Assembly: GCA_045590195.1 (NCBI GenBank)
Contig: JAZNQN010000070.1
Span: 1-64,000, forward strand
Length of the DNA stretch: 64,000 bases
Source: JAZNQN01 sp045590195
GTDB taxonomy: Bacteria; Bacillota; Clostridia; UMGS1883; UMGS1540
Direction: 5' to 3'
The stretch's first letter is position 1. The number at the start of each line of letters is the position of its first letter. This document shows positions 1 through 8,541 of this stretch, piece after piece. The notes under the pieces were generated by a model that did not search any database, was not told where the DNA came from, and worked only from the letters and a program-made list of their open reading frames with translations. Position numbers and translations under genes: made by a program.

Positions 1-36
1 TCCTAAAATTGAAATTTTTGAATGAAGTTCAAGGCG

Positions 37-73
37 AAAAATGCACATAATCCTGTCGGATATGTGCATTTTT
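37..73 (+). terminator. hairpin ahead of mutS region
   Basis: A perfect 13-bp inverted repeat (AAAAATGCACATA at 37-49, its complement at 61-73) encloses an 11-nt loop and ends in a run of T. It probably ends transcription of a gene left of the window. No coding frame of useful length is visible in 1-249. Confidence 0.5.
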
Positions 74-135
74 CAACGCAGAAATTCGTCAAAAAGACAA
101 TTTTCAGGACAATACTTCCTTATCTGGTTGTGGCC

Positions 136-168
136 AAAGAGTTACAAAATATAATTTTGTAACTCTTT
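136..168 (+). terminator. Rho-independent terminator
   Basis: A perfect 15-bp stem (136-150 with 154-168) has a 3-nt loop, and the T-rich right arm runs on into further T residues to 172. It isolates the mutS operon from whatever lies upstream. Confidence 0.7.
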
Positions 169-183
169 TTTTGCAATAAAAAG

Positions 184-212
184 TTGATTTAAAATGTTAT
201 TTGTGATAAAAT
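184..212 (+). promoter_or_regulatory. mutS operon promoter
   Basis: TTGATT at 184-189 and TAAAAT at 207-212 are separated by 17 bp, a good match to a housekeeping sigma promoter. The start codon lies 37 bp downstream of the -10 box, after the site AGAGG (237-241). Confidence 0.55.
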
Positions 213-249
213 ATCATTATCTTTAATCACAAAGAAAGAGGTAAGTGTT

Positions 250-2841
250 ATGGCGCTGACACCTATGATGAAACAGTATCTGGAAATTAAAGAAGAAAAC
301 AAAGATGCTATTTTATTTTTCAGACTGGGAGACTTTTACGAAATGTTTTACGAGGATGCAAAAATAGCATCGTCGGTACTGAATATTGCCTTAACGGGAA
401 AAAACTGTGGAGAGCCCGAAAGAGCGCCAATGTGTGGCGTTCCGTTTCATGCGGCCGACAGTTATGTTGCAAAGCTAATTTTAGCCGGCTACAAGGTTGC
501 TATATGCGAGCAGGACGAAGACCCTGCAACTGCAAAAGGCCTTGTAAAACGCAGAGTTGTAAGGGTTGTAACGCCGGGAACAATTCTTGATGATGACCAT
601 TTATCCGCAAAAACTACAAACTACCTTGCATCTGTTTATATTGACCAAAACGGCTCGGGGGTAGCATTTTGTGAGGTTTCTACAGGCGAAATGATGACAA
701 CATCTTTTTCCTTTGAAGAGGCCGACAGTAAAATTCTTGACGAAATTGCAAGGTTTGCCCCTGTTGAAATTATTGTGAATTTAAACGCCTGGGAAAACAA
801 AAATCTTAAAAGCTTTATTGAAAATAAAACAGGCGCTATGCTTACCCTTTATAACGATGCTTATTTTGAAAGCAGCTATACTAGTGAACTTTTAAACCAT
901 TATTTCGGGAAAAAAGAAACTGAAAAACTGCCATCGGGATGCATTAGTGCAGTTGGCTCAATTATGTCTTACGTTGAAAAAACTCAGCAGATTGACCCGA
1001 AACACATAAAAGTTCCTGAAATTTATTCGGCGGCGCAGTATATGCTTATAGATAACAGCGCCATAAAAAGCCTTGAAATTGCACAAAACCTTGCTGATGG
1101 AAGCAAAAGAGGCTCGCTTTTCTGGGTGCTTGACAAAACAAAAACTCCTATGGGGCAGAGAACACTTAAAAACTGGCTTTTGCGCCCGCTTTTAAGCCCT
1201 ATGGAAATCAGTATGAGGCATTCGGCGGTTGAAATTTTAAGCAAAAAAATGGTGCAAAGGGAAGAACTTAGGGAAACTCTTTCTTACATACTCGATATTG
1301 AAAGGGTTATGAGCCGAATTGTTATGGGAAGCGCCAATGCCAGAGATTTATTAAGGCTTCGTGAATCACTTTATGTTTTGCCAGACCTTAAGGCAAAACT
1401 TAAAGAATTTGACAATCCCCTTTTATCTGCCTGTGAAAAAGATATTGATACTATGGACGAAATCTATAATCTTTTGGAAATGGCAATTGAAGATGAGCCG
1501 CCACTTACTGTTCGCGATGGTAAAATGATAAAGCCCGGTTTCAGCGAAGAGCTTGATGCTCTTAAAGATGCTCAGGCGGGAGGACAGGGCTATCTTACAG
1601 AAATTGAAAACGAAGAAAGAGAAAAAACGGGAATTAAAAATATTAAAGTTAAATTCAACCGAGTTTTTGGCTATTATATCGAAATTTCAAACGGAAATCT
1701 TGACAAAGTTCCCGACTACTATATAAGAAAACAAACAGTTGTAAACGGCGAGCGTTTTATAACACCAAAGCTTAAAGAAATTGAAGGCATTGTTTTAGGT
1801 GCATCGGAAAAAATTATCGCCCTTGAATACAAGCTGTTTTCGGAAATAAGAGAAAAAATTGCAGGCGAGGTTGTTAAAATTCAGAAAATTGCCGCAGCAG
1901 TTGGTGTTGCTGACACACTGGCATCACTTGCGGAGGTTGCGGTTAAAAACAGTTTTGTTTGCCCAAGCGTTGATTTAAGCGACGAAATTGATATTAAAGA
2001 CGGCCGCCATCCTGTTGTTGAAAAAGTGCTCAAAAATTCGCTTTTTGTTCCCAACGACACTTATCTTGGCCACGGCAGCCGTATGGCAATTATAACAGGA
2101 CCTAATATGGCAGGTAAATCAACTTATATGAGGCAAACTGCTTTAATTGCAATTATGGCACAGATGGGAAGCTTTGTTCCTGCAAAAAGTTGCCGCATAG
2201 GCGTTGTGGACAAGGTGTTTACCCGCGTTGGTGCGTCGGACGATTTGATTTCGGGCAAAAGTACATTTATGGTTGAAATGAGCGAAGTAGCATCGATACT
2301 TAAAAACGCAACCGACAAAAGCCTTCTTATTCTTGACGAAATCGGCAGGGGTACAAGCACTTACGACGGGCTTTCAATTGCCTGGGCCGTGCTTGAGCAT
2401 TGTGTTAAAAAAATTGGGGCAAAAACACTTTTTGCAACCCACTACCACGAGCTTACTCAGCTTGAAGGCACAATTGACGGCGTTGTAAATTTATCAATTG
2501 CAGTAAAAAAACGTGATGACGACATATTGTTTTTAAGAAAAATAATAAAAGGCGGAGCGGACGAAAGTTACGGCGTTGAGGTTGCCAAGCTTGCAGGAGT
2601 TCCCAAAGAAATAACCGACAGAGCCAAAAAGATTTTAAAATCAATTGAAAGCGAAAGCGGCGAAATAACGGTTACTTCGAAGGGAGCGAAAAAACAGGAT
2701 GACGGCGGTCAGGTTGGGTTTTCGAATATGCTTGGTCAGGAAATTATTGACAAACTGAAAAATACCGATGTTAACGTTTTATCGCCCATTGAAGCGATGA
2801 ACTTGCTGTTTGAACTGTCAAACGAAGCTAAAGACCTTTAA
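250..2841 (+). CDS. mutS: DNA mismatch repair protein MutS
   Basis: MutS recognises base mismatches and small loops after replication and recruits MutL with ATP. The 863-residue length is typical of bacterial MutS1. The N-terminal mismatch-binding Phe-x-Glu motif is present as F29-Y30-E31 in GDFYEMF. The C-terminal ABC-type ATPase shows a Walker A GPNMAGKST at residues 617-625 and the Walker B/signature region DEIGRGTST near 696-704, so the enzyme looks intact. The start follows AGAGG at normal spacing. It is the first gene of a run with mutL (17 bp gap) and miaA, a common order in Clostridia, and was assigned by its motifs and by that context. Confidence 0.97.
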   Translation: MALTPMMKQYLEIKEENKDAILFFRLGDFYEMFYEDAKIASSVLNIALTGKNCGEPERAPMCGVPFHAADSYVAKLILAGYKVAICEQDEDPATAKGLVKRRVVRVVTPGTILDDDHLSAKTTNYLASVYIDQNGSGVAFCEVSTGEMMTTSFSFEEADSKILDEIARFAPVEIIVNLNAWENKNLKSFIENKTGAMLTLYNDAYFESSYTSELLNHYFGKKETEKLPSGCISAVGSIMSYVEKTQQIDPKHIKVPEIYSAAQYMLIDNSAIKSLEIAQNLADGSKRGSLFWVLDKTKTPMGQRTLKNWLLRPLLSPMEISMRHSAVEILSKKMVQREELRETLSYILDIERVMSRIVMGSANARDLLRLRESLYVLPDLKAKLKEFDNPLLSACEKDIDTMDEIYNLLEMAIEDEPPLTVRDGKMIKPGFSEELDALKDAQAGGQGYLTEIENEEREKTGIKNIKVKFNRVFGYYIEISNGNLDKVPDYYIRKQTVVNGERFITPKLKEIEGIVLGASEKIIALEYKLFSEIREKIAGEVVKIQKIAAAVGVADTLASLAEVAVKNSFVCPSVDLSDEIDIKDGRHPVVEKVLKNSLFVPNDTYLGHGSRMAIITGPNMAGKSTYMRQTALIAIMAQMGSFVPAKSCRIGVVDKVFTRVGASDDLISGKSTFMVEMSEVASILKNATDKSLLILDEIGRGTSTYDGLSIAWAVLEHCVKKIGAKTLFATHYHELTQLEGTIDGVVNLSIAVKKRDDDILFLRKIIKGGADESYGVEVAKLAGVPKEITDRAKKILKSIESESGEITVTSKGAKKQDDGGQVGFSNMLGQEIIDKLKNTDVNVLSPIEAMNLLFELSNEAKDL

Positions 2842-2858
2842 AAAGGAGGGTTAAAGCT

Positions 2859-4667
2859 ATGGGAAAAATTAACGTACTTTCCGCTGACACTGCGGCTATG
2901 ATTGCGGCAGGCGAAGTTGTTGAAAGGCCTGCCTCAGTTGTGAAAGAGCTTGTTGAAAACTCTATCGATGCAGGGGCGGAAAACATTACAGTTGAAATAA
3001 AAAACGGCGGAATTTCTTATATAAGAGTTTGCGACGATGGCGAGGGTATTTCGAGAGAAGATGTTCCCCTGGCTTTTCTTCGCCATGCGACAAGTAAAAT
3101 AACAAAAGGGGAAGACCTTGAAAACATTTTAACTCTTGGTTTCAGGGGAGAGGCTTTATACAGTATTGCGGCAGTTTCACGCCTTAGCATTTTAACGGCA
3201 AAAGAAGGCGAAGAGGGAACTTTAATGGAAATTGAAGGCGGAGAGTGCTCGCCACTTCAGCCTGCAGGTTGCCCGAAAGGCACAACAATAATTGTTAAAA
3301 ACCTTTTCTTTAACACCCCCGCAAGAATGAAGTTTTTGAAAAAAGACAGCAGTGAGGCGGCGGCAATTGAAGATATTCTTCGAAAAATTGCCCTTGCAAA
3401 GCCACATATTTCGTTTAAATTTATAAATGGCGGAAAAGAAGTTTTCTTTACCCCGGGCGACAACGATTTGAAAAACTGCGTTTGGGCAGTTTTGGGCAAA
3501 GATATTGCAAAAGGAATGGTTGAAGTTTCTTACGAGGAAAACGGCATTAAGGTTTCAGGCCTTGCAGGCAAAGCCGAAATTACAAGGGGAAACCGCAACC
3601 ACCAGATATTTTTTGTAAACGGCAGATGTGTTATAAACAAAAACTTCAGCTTTGCACTTGCTGAAGGGTACAAAGACAAAATTATGACAGGCAGATTTCC
3701 TGTTGCTGTTTTAAATATTGAGCTTTCGCCGGCTCTATGCGATGTAAATGTTCATCCTGCAAAGGTTGAAGTAAAATTTGCTGATGACCGAGCCGTTTGC
3801 GGCGTTATTTACTGGGGAATTAAAAATGCTTTGAGGGAAGTTTCGCAGCACAGAGAAATTGAGCTTCCGGGGGAAAAGGCTAAAATTTACAGGCAGGAAA
3901 AAAGCCCTGCTCCCGAGCAGAGCAAAATAGAGGATATTCCAAAAGCTCAGCCCGTAAAAATGCCACCTGTTTCAAGGCCTTATAATGTTTCTTTTTCAAA
4001 TATGCGTGTGGCAGAAGATGATATTCCTGCCATGCCGAAAAAAGAAATTGAAATTATAAAAGATGAGCCTGAAGAAATAAAAGAAGAAGCTTTTGATGTA
4101 GATATTAAAGTTTTAGGTCAGCTTTTTGACACTTACATTGTGGCACAGACAGGCGACGAAATGATTTTAGTTGATCAGCACGCCGCCCACGAGCGAATTA
4201 TTTATAACAGGCTTTTGAAAGCGGCTGATAGTGCAGCTTCATCACAAACACTTCTTATGCCGGAAATTATAAAACTTTCAGCAGGAGATTTTTCGGTTTA
4301 CAGCGAAAATGAGGAGTTTTTCAGAAATGCCGGATTTGAAATTGACGAATTTGGCGCAAACACCATAAGGGTTTCTATGATACCCGACAGTATTGATTTT
4401 CCTGATACGGAAAATGCATTTTGCGATATGCTTGAAATTCTTTCATCAGGAAGAGAAAAAATATCAGCTCTTCAGGACAAGGCTCTTTATTCCCTTGCCT
4501 GCAAAGCGGCGCTTAAAGCGGGAAAAGTTTTATCAATTCCTGAAAGAGAAAAGCTTATTGAAGATATTTTAAAGCTTGAAGGCGAAATTACCTGCCCTCA
4601 CGGAAGGCCGGTAATACTGAGAATGACAAAAACACAAATAGAAAAGCAGTTTAAAAGAATAGTATAG
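2859..4667 (+). CDS. mutL: DNA mismatch repair protein MutL (endonuclease type)
   Basis: MutL couples mismatch recognition by MutS to strand removal. The N-terminal GHKL ATPase motifs are visible: ELVENSIDAGA, DDGEGI, HATSKI and GFRGEAL. The C-terminal domain carries the metal-dependent nicking motif DQHAAHERI together with ACKAALKAG and CPHGRPV, which marks the endonuclease class found in bacteria without MutH. Length (602 residues) is usual for Firmicutes, with a low-complexity acidic and proline-rich linker near residues 340-410 between the two domains. It starts 8 nt after a strong AAAGGAGG site and is followed 7 nt later by miaA, so the three genes are probably one transcript. Confidence 0.97.
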   Translation: MGKINVLSADTAAMIAAGEVVERPASVVKELVENSIDAGAENITVEIKNGGISYIRVCDDGEGISREDVPLAFLRHATSKITKGEDLENILTLGFRGEALYSIAAVSRLSILTAKEGEEGTLMEIEGGECSPLQPAGCPKGTTIIVKNLFFNTPARMKFLKKDSSEAAAIEDILRKIALAKPHISFKFINGGKEVFFTPGDNDLKNCVWAVLGKDIAKGMVEVSYEENGIKVSGLAGKAEITRGNRNHQIFFVNGRCVINKNFSFALAEGYKDKIMTGRFPVAVLNIELSPALCDVNVHPAKVEVKFADDRAVCGVIYWGIKNALREVSQHREIELPGEKAKIYRQEKSPAPEQSKIEDIPKAQPVKMPPVSRPYNVSFSNMRVAEDDIPAMPKKEIEIIKDEPEEIKEEAFDVDIKVLGQLFDTYIVAQTGDEMILVDQHAAHERIIYNRLLKAADSAASSQTLLMPEIIKLSAGDFSVYSENEEFFRNAGFEIDEFGANTIRVSMIPDSIDFPDTENAFCDMLEILSSGREKISALQDKALYSLACKAALKAGKVLSIPEREKLIEDILKLEGEITCPHGRPVILRMTKTQIEKQFKRIV

Positions 4668-4674
4668 GTGAAAT

Positions 4675-5592
4675 ATGATTCCACTTGTTATAATTGCAGG
4701 GCCTACGGCTTCGGGAAAAACTGCGCTTGCGATAGAGGTTGCAAAAAGAATCGGGGGCGAGGTTATTTCGGCCGATTCCATGCAGATTTATAAAAAAATG
4801 AATATTGGAAGCGCAAAGCCAACTGAGGAAGAAATGGACGGTGTGCCTCATCATCTTTTGTCTGTTGCCGACCCTTCTCAGAGTTTTTCCCTTTCTGATT
4901 ATGCCGCCCTGGCACACGAGGCAATTAAAGATGTTTATGAAAGAGGGAAAATACCAATTCTTGCGGGTGGAACAGGGCTTTATATTGATACAGTTGCCGA
5001 CAACATACAGCTGTCAAAAGCTCAGGGCGGAGGCGAAGTAAGAGAAGCGCTTCAGCGTGAGGCAGAAGAAAAAGGCGCGGAATATATTTATAATAAGCTT
5101 ATGGAAATTGACCCCGAAAGCGCAAAAAAACTTCACGTAAATGACACCAAAAGGGTTATACGTGCCCTTGAAATTTTTTACCTTTCGGGAGAAACCAAAA
5201 CAAAGGCCGACGAAAAATCGAAAAAAAATAAAAAAATATACGATTATTTGTATTTTGCTATTGAAACTGACCGAAAAATTTTGTATAATAGAATAAATGT
5301 ACGTGTGGAGAAAATGATAAAAGAAGGTCTGTTTGACGAGGTGCAGTCGCTCTGCGGCGAAATTGATACAAAAAACTCCACCGCTATGTTTGGAATAGGC
5401 TACAGAGAGGTACTTTGGTACTTTAAGGGCCTTGTTACAAAAAACGAGGCAACAGAGCTTATTAAAAGAAATACAAGAAGGCTTGCAAAAAGGCAGCTTA
5501 CCTGGTTTGGAAAAAATAAAAATATTATCTGGATTGGGGCGGAAGATGCCAACAGCGTTGTAAATACCCTTAGCGAAAGGTGGAGAAAATAG
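4675..5592 (+). CDS. miaA: tRNA dimethylallyltransferase MiaA
   Basis: MiaA transfers a dimethylallyl group to N6 of A37 in tRNAs that read codons starting with U. The N-terminal P-loop GPTASGKT lies at residues 9-16 and is followed by the family signature ADSMQIYKKMNIGSAKP, where Asp34 and Ser35 begin the substrate-binding stretch. GGTGLYI and the C-terminal KRQLTWF segment, which contacts tRNA, are also present. Length (305 residues) fits the family. The site GGTG stands 6 nt before the ATG, and the gene lies 7 bp after mutL, consistent with the common mutL-miaA coupling. Confidence 0.96.
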   Translation: MIPLVIIAGPTASGKTALAIEVAKRIGGEVISADSMQIYKKMNIGSAKPTEEEMDGVPHHLLSVADPSQSFSLSDYAALAHEAIKDVYERGKIPILAGGTGLYIDTVADNIQLSKAQGGGEVREALQREAEEKGAEYIYNKLMEIDPESAKKLHVNDTKRVIRALEIFYLSGETKTKADEKSKKNKKIYDYLYFAIETDRKILYNRINVRVEKMIKEGLFDEVQSLCGEIDTKNSTAMFGIGYREVLWYFKGLVTKNEATELIKRNTRRLAKRQLTWFGKNKNIIWIGAEDANSVVNTLSERWRK

Positions 5593-5593
5593 T

Positions 5594-6778
5594 TTGCGTA
5601 CAGCATCGAAAATTTGTTCTGTTCTGCTTTCAATTTTCTTTATTTGGAATATTTGCCTGTACTTTGCAAACAGGGATACTACTGAAATTGTAACTTATGG
5701 ATTTATAAGAGATGTAGTAAGCTGTGAGGGGCAGATAATAAAAGAAGAAGTTCTTGTAAAATCTCCGGCTGACGGTATATTGCAACCATATTTGGCCGAC
5801 TGTGAAAAAGCCGGCAACAATATGCTTGTAGCCGCAATTTTAAACGGAGAAACCAATGAAGATTCGAAAAAAGAACTTACTGTTTTAAAAAGCAGAATTG
5901 CATCTCTTGAGGATTTTATTAAAAAAAGCAGTTTTGAAGAAGATGCTTTTTCGGTAGACGCATCTTTGGCAGGCAGAATAAGCCAGATTATAAGCTATTC
6001 TTCAAACGGAGATATAACTAAAGTACATCAGTATAAAAACGACATTATAAAACTTCTTGATAGGAGAAGCGTTATAGTAAATTCCAATGGCGACGAAATA
6101 CTGAAAAAGCTTGGGGAAAAGAAAAAGAGTCTTGAAGTAAGTCTTGGTAATCTTATAACAGAAGTATCCTCGCCTGTTTCCGGAATATTTTCTGCAAAGC
6201 TTGATGGGCTTGAAGAAAAATACACACCGGAAAATCTTGATAAGTTAACGCTTGCCGACCTTGATAAAATCAAAAAAACCAAACCATATAAAATGAGCTC
6301 GGTTTCAAAAGGTGACAATGTTTGTAAAATAATTAACAGCTTTAACTGGTATCTTGCGGCGGCAATAGATAAAGATAATCTTAAAGACATAAAAGAGGGC
6401 AGCAGCATTAAAATTTCCTTCCGTGATTCTGATGGAGAGATGGCAAATGCCGTAGTTTATAAAATACTGGAAGCGGAGAAGGGAAAAAATATTGTAATAT
6501 TCAACCTTAACCGTGATATCAGCGGAATTTTAAGCAGAAGGACAACCAGTATAGATATAGTTCGAAAAACTTATGAAGGGTTTAAAATTCCAATTGGAGC
6601 CCTGGTTTATGAAAACGGAGTTACGGGAGTTTACGTTGTAAATGGCGGCGAGAAAAAGTTTAAGCCAATTGAAGTTTTATATCATAACGAAAATTATCTG
6701 ATTGCAAAAGAAGATAATCAAAAAGAAAATGCACTGCTTCTTTATGACAATGTGGCAGTAAACGGAGATATGAAGTAA
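5594..6778 (+). CDS. HlyD-like membrane-anchored envelope protein
   Basis: The 394-residue product has one N-terminal membrane segment (about residues 8-25) and an extracytoplasmic body. SPADGILQPYLADCEKAG and, after a helical hairpin region (about residues 95-195), SSPVSGIFSAKLDG look like the two half-lipoyl motifs of HlyD/RND membrane-fusion proteins. The start is TTG, chosen because AGGTGGAG lies 6-8 nt upstream and no earlier ATG fits. It begins 1 nt after miaA and its stop shares a base with the yggS start. In Clostridia a gene of this type is often found beside yggS and sepF, which suggests an envelope or division role rather than drug efflux; no transporter gene is adjacent. Function is not established. 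Confidence 0.7.
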   Translation: MRTASKICSVLLSIFFIWNICLYFANRDTTEIVTYGFIRDVVSCEGQIIKEEVLVKSPADGILQPYLADCEKAGNNMLVAAILNGETNEDSKKELTVLKSRIASLEDFIKKSSFEEDAFSVDASLAGRISQIISYSSNGDITKVHQYKNDIIKLLDRRSVIVNSNGDEILKKLGEKKKSLEVSLGNLITEVSSPVSGIFSAKLDGLEEKYTPENLDKLTLADLDKIKKTKPYKMSSVSKGDNVCKIINSFNWYLAAAIDKDNLKDIKEGSSIKISFRDSDGEMANAVVYKILEAEKGKNIVIFNLNRDISGILSRRTTSIDIVRKTYEGFKIPIGALVYENGVTGVYVVNGGEKKFKPIEVLYHNENYLIAKEDNQKENALLLYDNVAVNGDMK

Positions 6779-7479
6779 TGGATATGCTTTCACAAAATAT
6801 AAAAACTGTTTTTGAAAATATAGAAAAGGCCGCTGAAAGAACGGGCAGAAAAGCTGAAGATATTATTATGGTTGCGGCAACTAAAACCGTTTCGGCTGAC
6901 AGAATAAACGAGGCCATAAGCCTTGGGGTTAAAAACATAGGCGAAAACAGAGTTCAGGAGTTTACTGATAAGTTTGAAAGTATTAAAGGCGATGTTACCC
7001 ATCATTTTATCGGTCATCTTCAGACGAATAAAGTTAAATACCTTGTTCCGAAAATCGCACTTATTCACTCGGTTGAAAGCGAAAGGCTTCTCGATGAGAT
7101 TGACCGCCTTTCAAAGAAACACGGTGTTATATCAGAGGTTTTGCTTGAAATAAATGCATCGGGGGAAGACACAAAATTTGGAATAGAATTTGCCGAGGCG
7201 GAAGAAATTATTAGAAATAATGAAAATCGTGAGAACTGCCTTATAAAAGGCCTTATGACTATAGGCCCCAATTATTCTACCGAAGATGAAATAAGAGCTG
7301 CATTTAAAAAAATGAAAAAGCTTTTTGATGAGCTTTCGGAAAAAGATTACAAAAATACTGAAATGAAATATCTTTCGATGGGAATGAGTGGCGACTACGA
7401 AATTGCCATTGAAGAGGGCGCAAATATTGTAAGAGTTGGTAGCGCTATTTTCGGTGCAAGAAACTATAATTTAGGTTAA
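6778..7479 (+). CDS. yggS: pyridoxal phosphate homeostasis protein YggS
   Basis: A PLP-binding protein of the YggS/PROSC family with the alanine racemase N-terminal fold but no partner domain; it buffers PLP and affects amino-acid metabolism. VAATKTVS places the PLP-binding lysine at residue 36, the same number as in E. coli YggS. HFIGHLQTNK, LLEINASGEDTKFG and the end motif LSMGMSGDYEIAIEEGANIVRVG are the family signatures. At 233 residues the length is normal. The ATG overlaps the stop of the preceding gene by one base, so translation is probably coupled. It lies upstream of sepF, the usual Firmicute order. Confidence 0.95.
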   Translation: MDMLSQNIKTVFENIEKAAERTGRKAEDIIMVAATKTVSADRINEAISLGVKNIGENRVQEFTDKFESIKGDVTHHFIGHLQTNKVKYLVPKIALIHSVESERLLDEIDRLSKKHGVISEVLLEINASGEDTKFGIEFAEAEEIIRNNENRENCLIKGLMTIGPNYSTEDEIRAAFKKMKKLFDELSEKDYKNTEMKYLSMGMSGDYEIAIEEGANIVRVGSAIFGARNYNLG

Positions 7480-7538
7480 CTTTTTTCTGCATGGGTGCAG
7501 AAGTAATATACAAATTAAATTTGAAAGGGTTGAAAAAT

Positions 7539-8018
7539 ATGTCAAAAATTGTCGACAAATTAAGCGAACTTTTTTTAGGTGGCGAAGATGAATTTGAAGA
7601 ATATGAAGAGGAAGAAGTAACTCCAAAACAGTCACGTTTTGCACCAAAGAGTGAACCTGATGCGCCAAAACAGCCACTTCTTGGCAAAAAGAACAATTCT
7701 TCAAACAGCCGTGTTGTTAATATTCATGCAACAACTCAGCTCGAAGTTGCAGTTTTGCAGCCACAGTCTTATGAAGATTCCAGAGAAATTGCCGACCGAC
7801 TTAAAAATAAAAAGGCAGTTGTAATTAACCTTGAAGAGCTTTCAAAAGAAGATGCCATAAAAGTACTCGACTTTGTAAGCGGCGTTGTATATGCTCTCGA
7901 AGGCGATATTCAGAAAGTTTCAAGCGGAATTTTCCTTATTGCGCCATATAACGTAAGCATTGCAAGCGATGTTCGCGATGAACTTAAAAGCACAGGAATT
8001 TTCCCCTGGAGCTACTAA
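7539..8018 (+). CDS. sepF: cell division protein SepF
   Basis: SepF binds the FtsZ C-terminus and tethers the Z-ring to the membrane. I place the start at the ATG at 7539, giving 159 residues that begin MSKIVDKLSELF, because GAAAGGG lies about 9 nt upstream; an in-frame ATG 48 nt earlier has no good site. The product has an N-terminal amphipathic helix (residues 1-12, the membrane anchor), an acidic and polar linker, and a C-terminal SepF domain containing VVINLEEL and DFVSGVVYALEGDIQKV. Adjacent yggS and divIVA support the call. FtsA is not seen in the dcw cluster of this window, so SepF may be the main FtsZ anchor; this is inference. Confidence 0.93.
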   Translation: MSKIVDKLSELFLGGEDEFEEYEEEEVTPKQSRFAPKSEPDAPKQPLLGKKNNSSNSRVVNIHATTQLEVAVLQPQSYEDSREIADRLKNKKAVVINLEELSKEDAIKVLDFVSGVVYALEGDIQKVSSGIFLIAPYNVSIASDVRDELKSTGIFPWSY

Positions 8019-8056
8019 TTTAATATTGCAAATGAGAAAGGAATGAGGCCGAAATG

Positions 8057-8512
8057 ATGACTCCCCTTGAGATGGAAAAATTAGAATTTGAAACAAAAAT
8101 GGGCGGTTACAGAAAAGACAGCGTTGATGGAATTTTTCAGGTAGTAAGAGATGACTACGAAAAAATATATAAGGAAAACATTGAGCTTCGTGATAAAATT
8201 TCGGTGCTCGAAGGGCTTGTTTCCAAATATAAAAATATGGAAGATACTATGCAAAGCGCTATTATTCTTGCGCAGCAGTCGGCTGATAATGCTATGGCGG
8301 CTGCCAGAGAAAAAGCCGATGCAATTATGAAAGAAGCCGAGGCTAAAGCTATTGCATATGAAAGCGAACAGGTTGCAAGGCGTGAAAGCCTTAAAGCCTC
8401 TATTGCAAATTTAGAAAAAGATGTAACTGCGTTTGTTGCAAAAAATGTTTCTTTGCTTCAGTCGCAGATAGATATATTAAATAAAATGAAGCATGATTCT
8501 CTGGCTGACTAA
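8057..8512 (+). CDS. divIVA: DivIVA-family protein
   Basis: DivIVA proteins bind curved membrane at poles and septa and organise division or envelope growth. The product begins MTPLEMEKLEF, the standard DivIVA N-terminus, followed by a short lipid-binding domain with MGGYRKDSVDGIF and then coiled coil (about residues 30-130) rich in Ala and Glu. It is 151 residues long from the ATG at 8057, which sits 8 nt after GAGG; the ATG one codon earlier is also possible. It follows sepF by 38 bp and precedes ileS, the common order in Firmicutes. The body diverges from Bacillus DivIVA, so the exact role is open. Confidence 0.85.
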   Translation: MTPLEMEKLEFETKMGGYRKDSVDGIFQVVRDDYEKIYKENIELRDKISVLEGLVSKYKNMEDTMQSAIILAQQSADNAMAAAREKADAIMKEAEAKAIAYESEQVARRESLKASIANLEKDVTAFVAKNVSLLQSQIDILNKMKHDSLAD

Positions 8513-8541
8513 GCCGGAAAAAATAAGGAGATGAAACGAAA

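Noticed and set aside
4569..4917. Minus-strand frames over mutL and miaA
   Set aside because: They are shadows of strongly supported genes on the other strand, as are similar frames across the core region.
8513..8541. T-box leader for ileS
   Set aside because: The gap is only 29 bp, too short for a T-box, and no specifier hairpin is visible in it.
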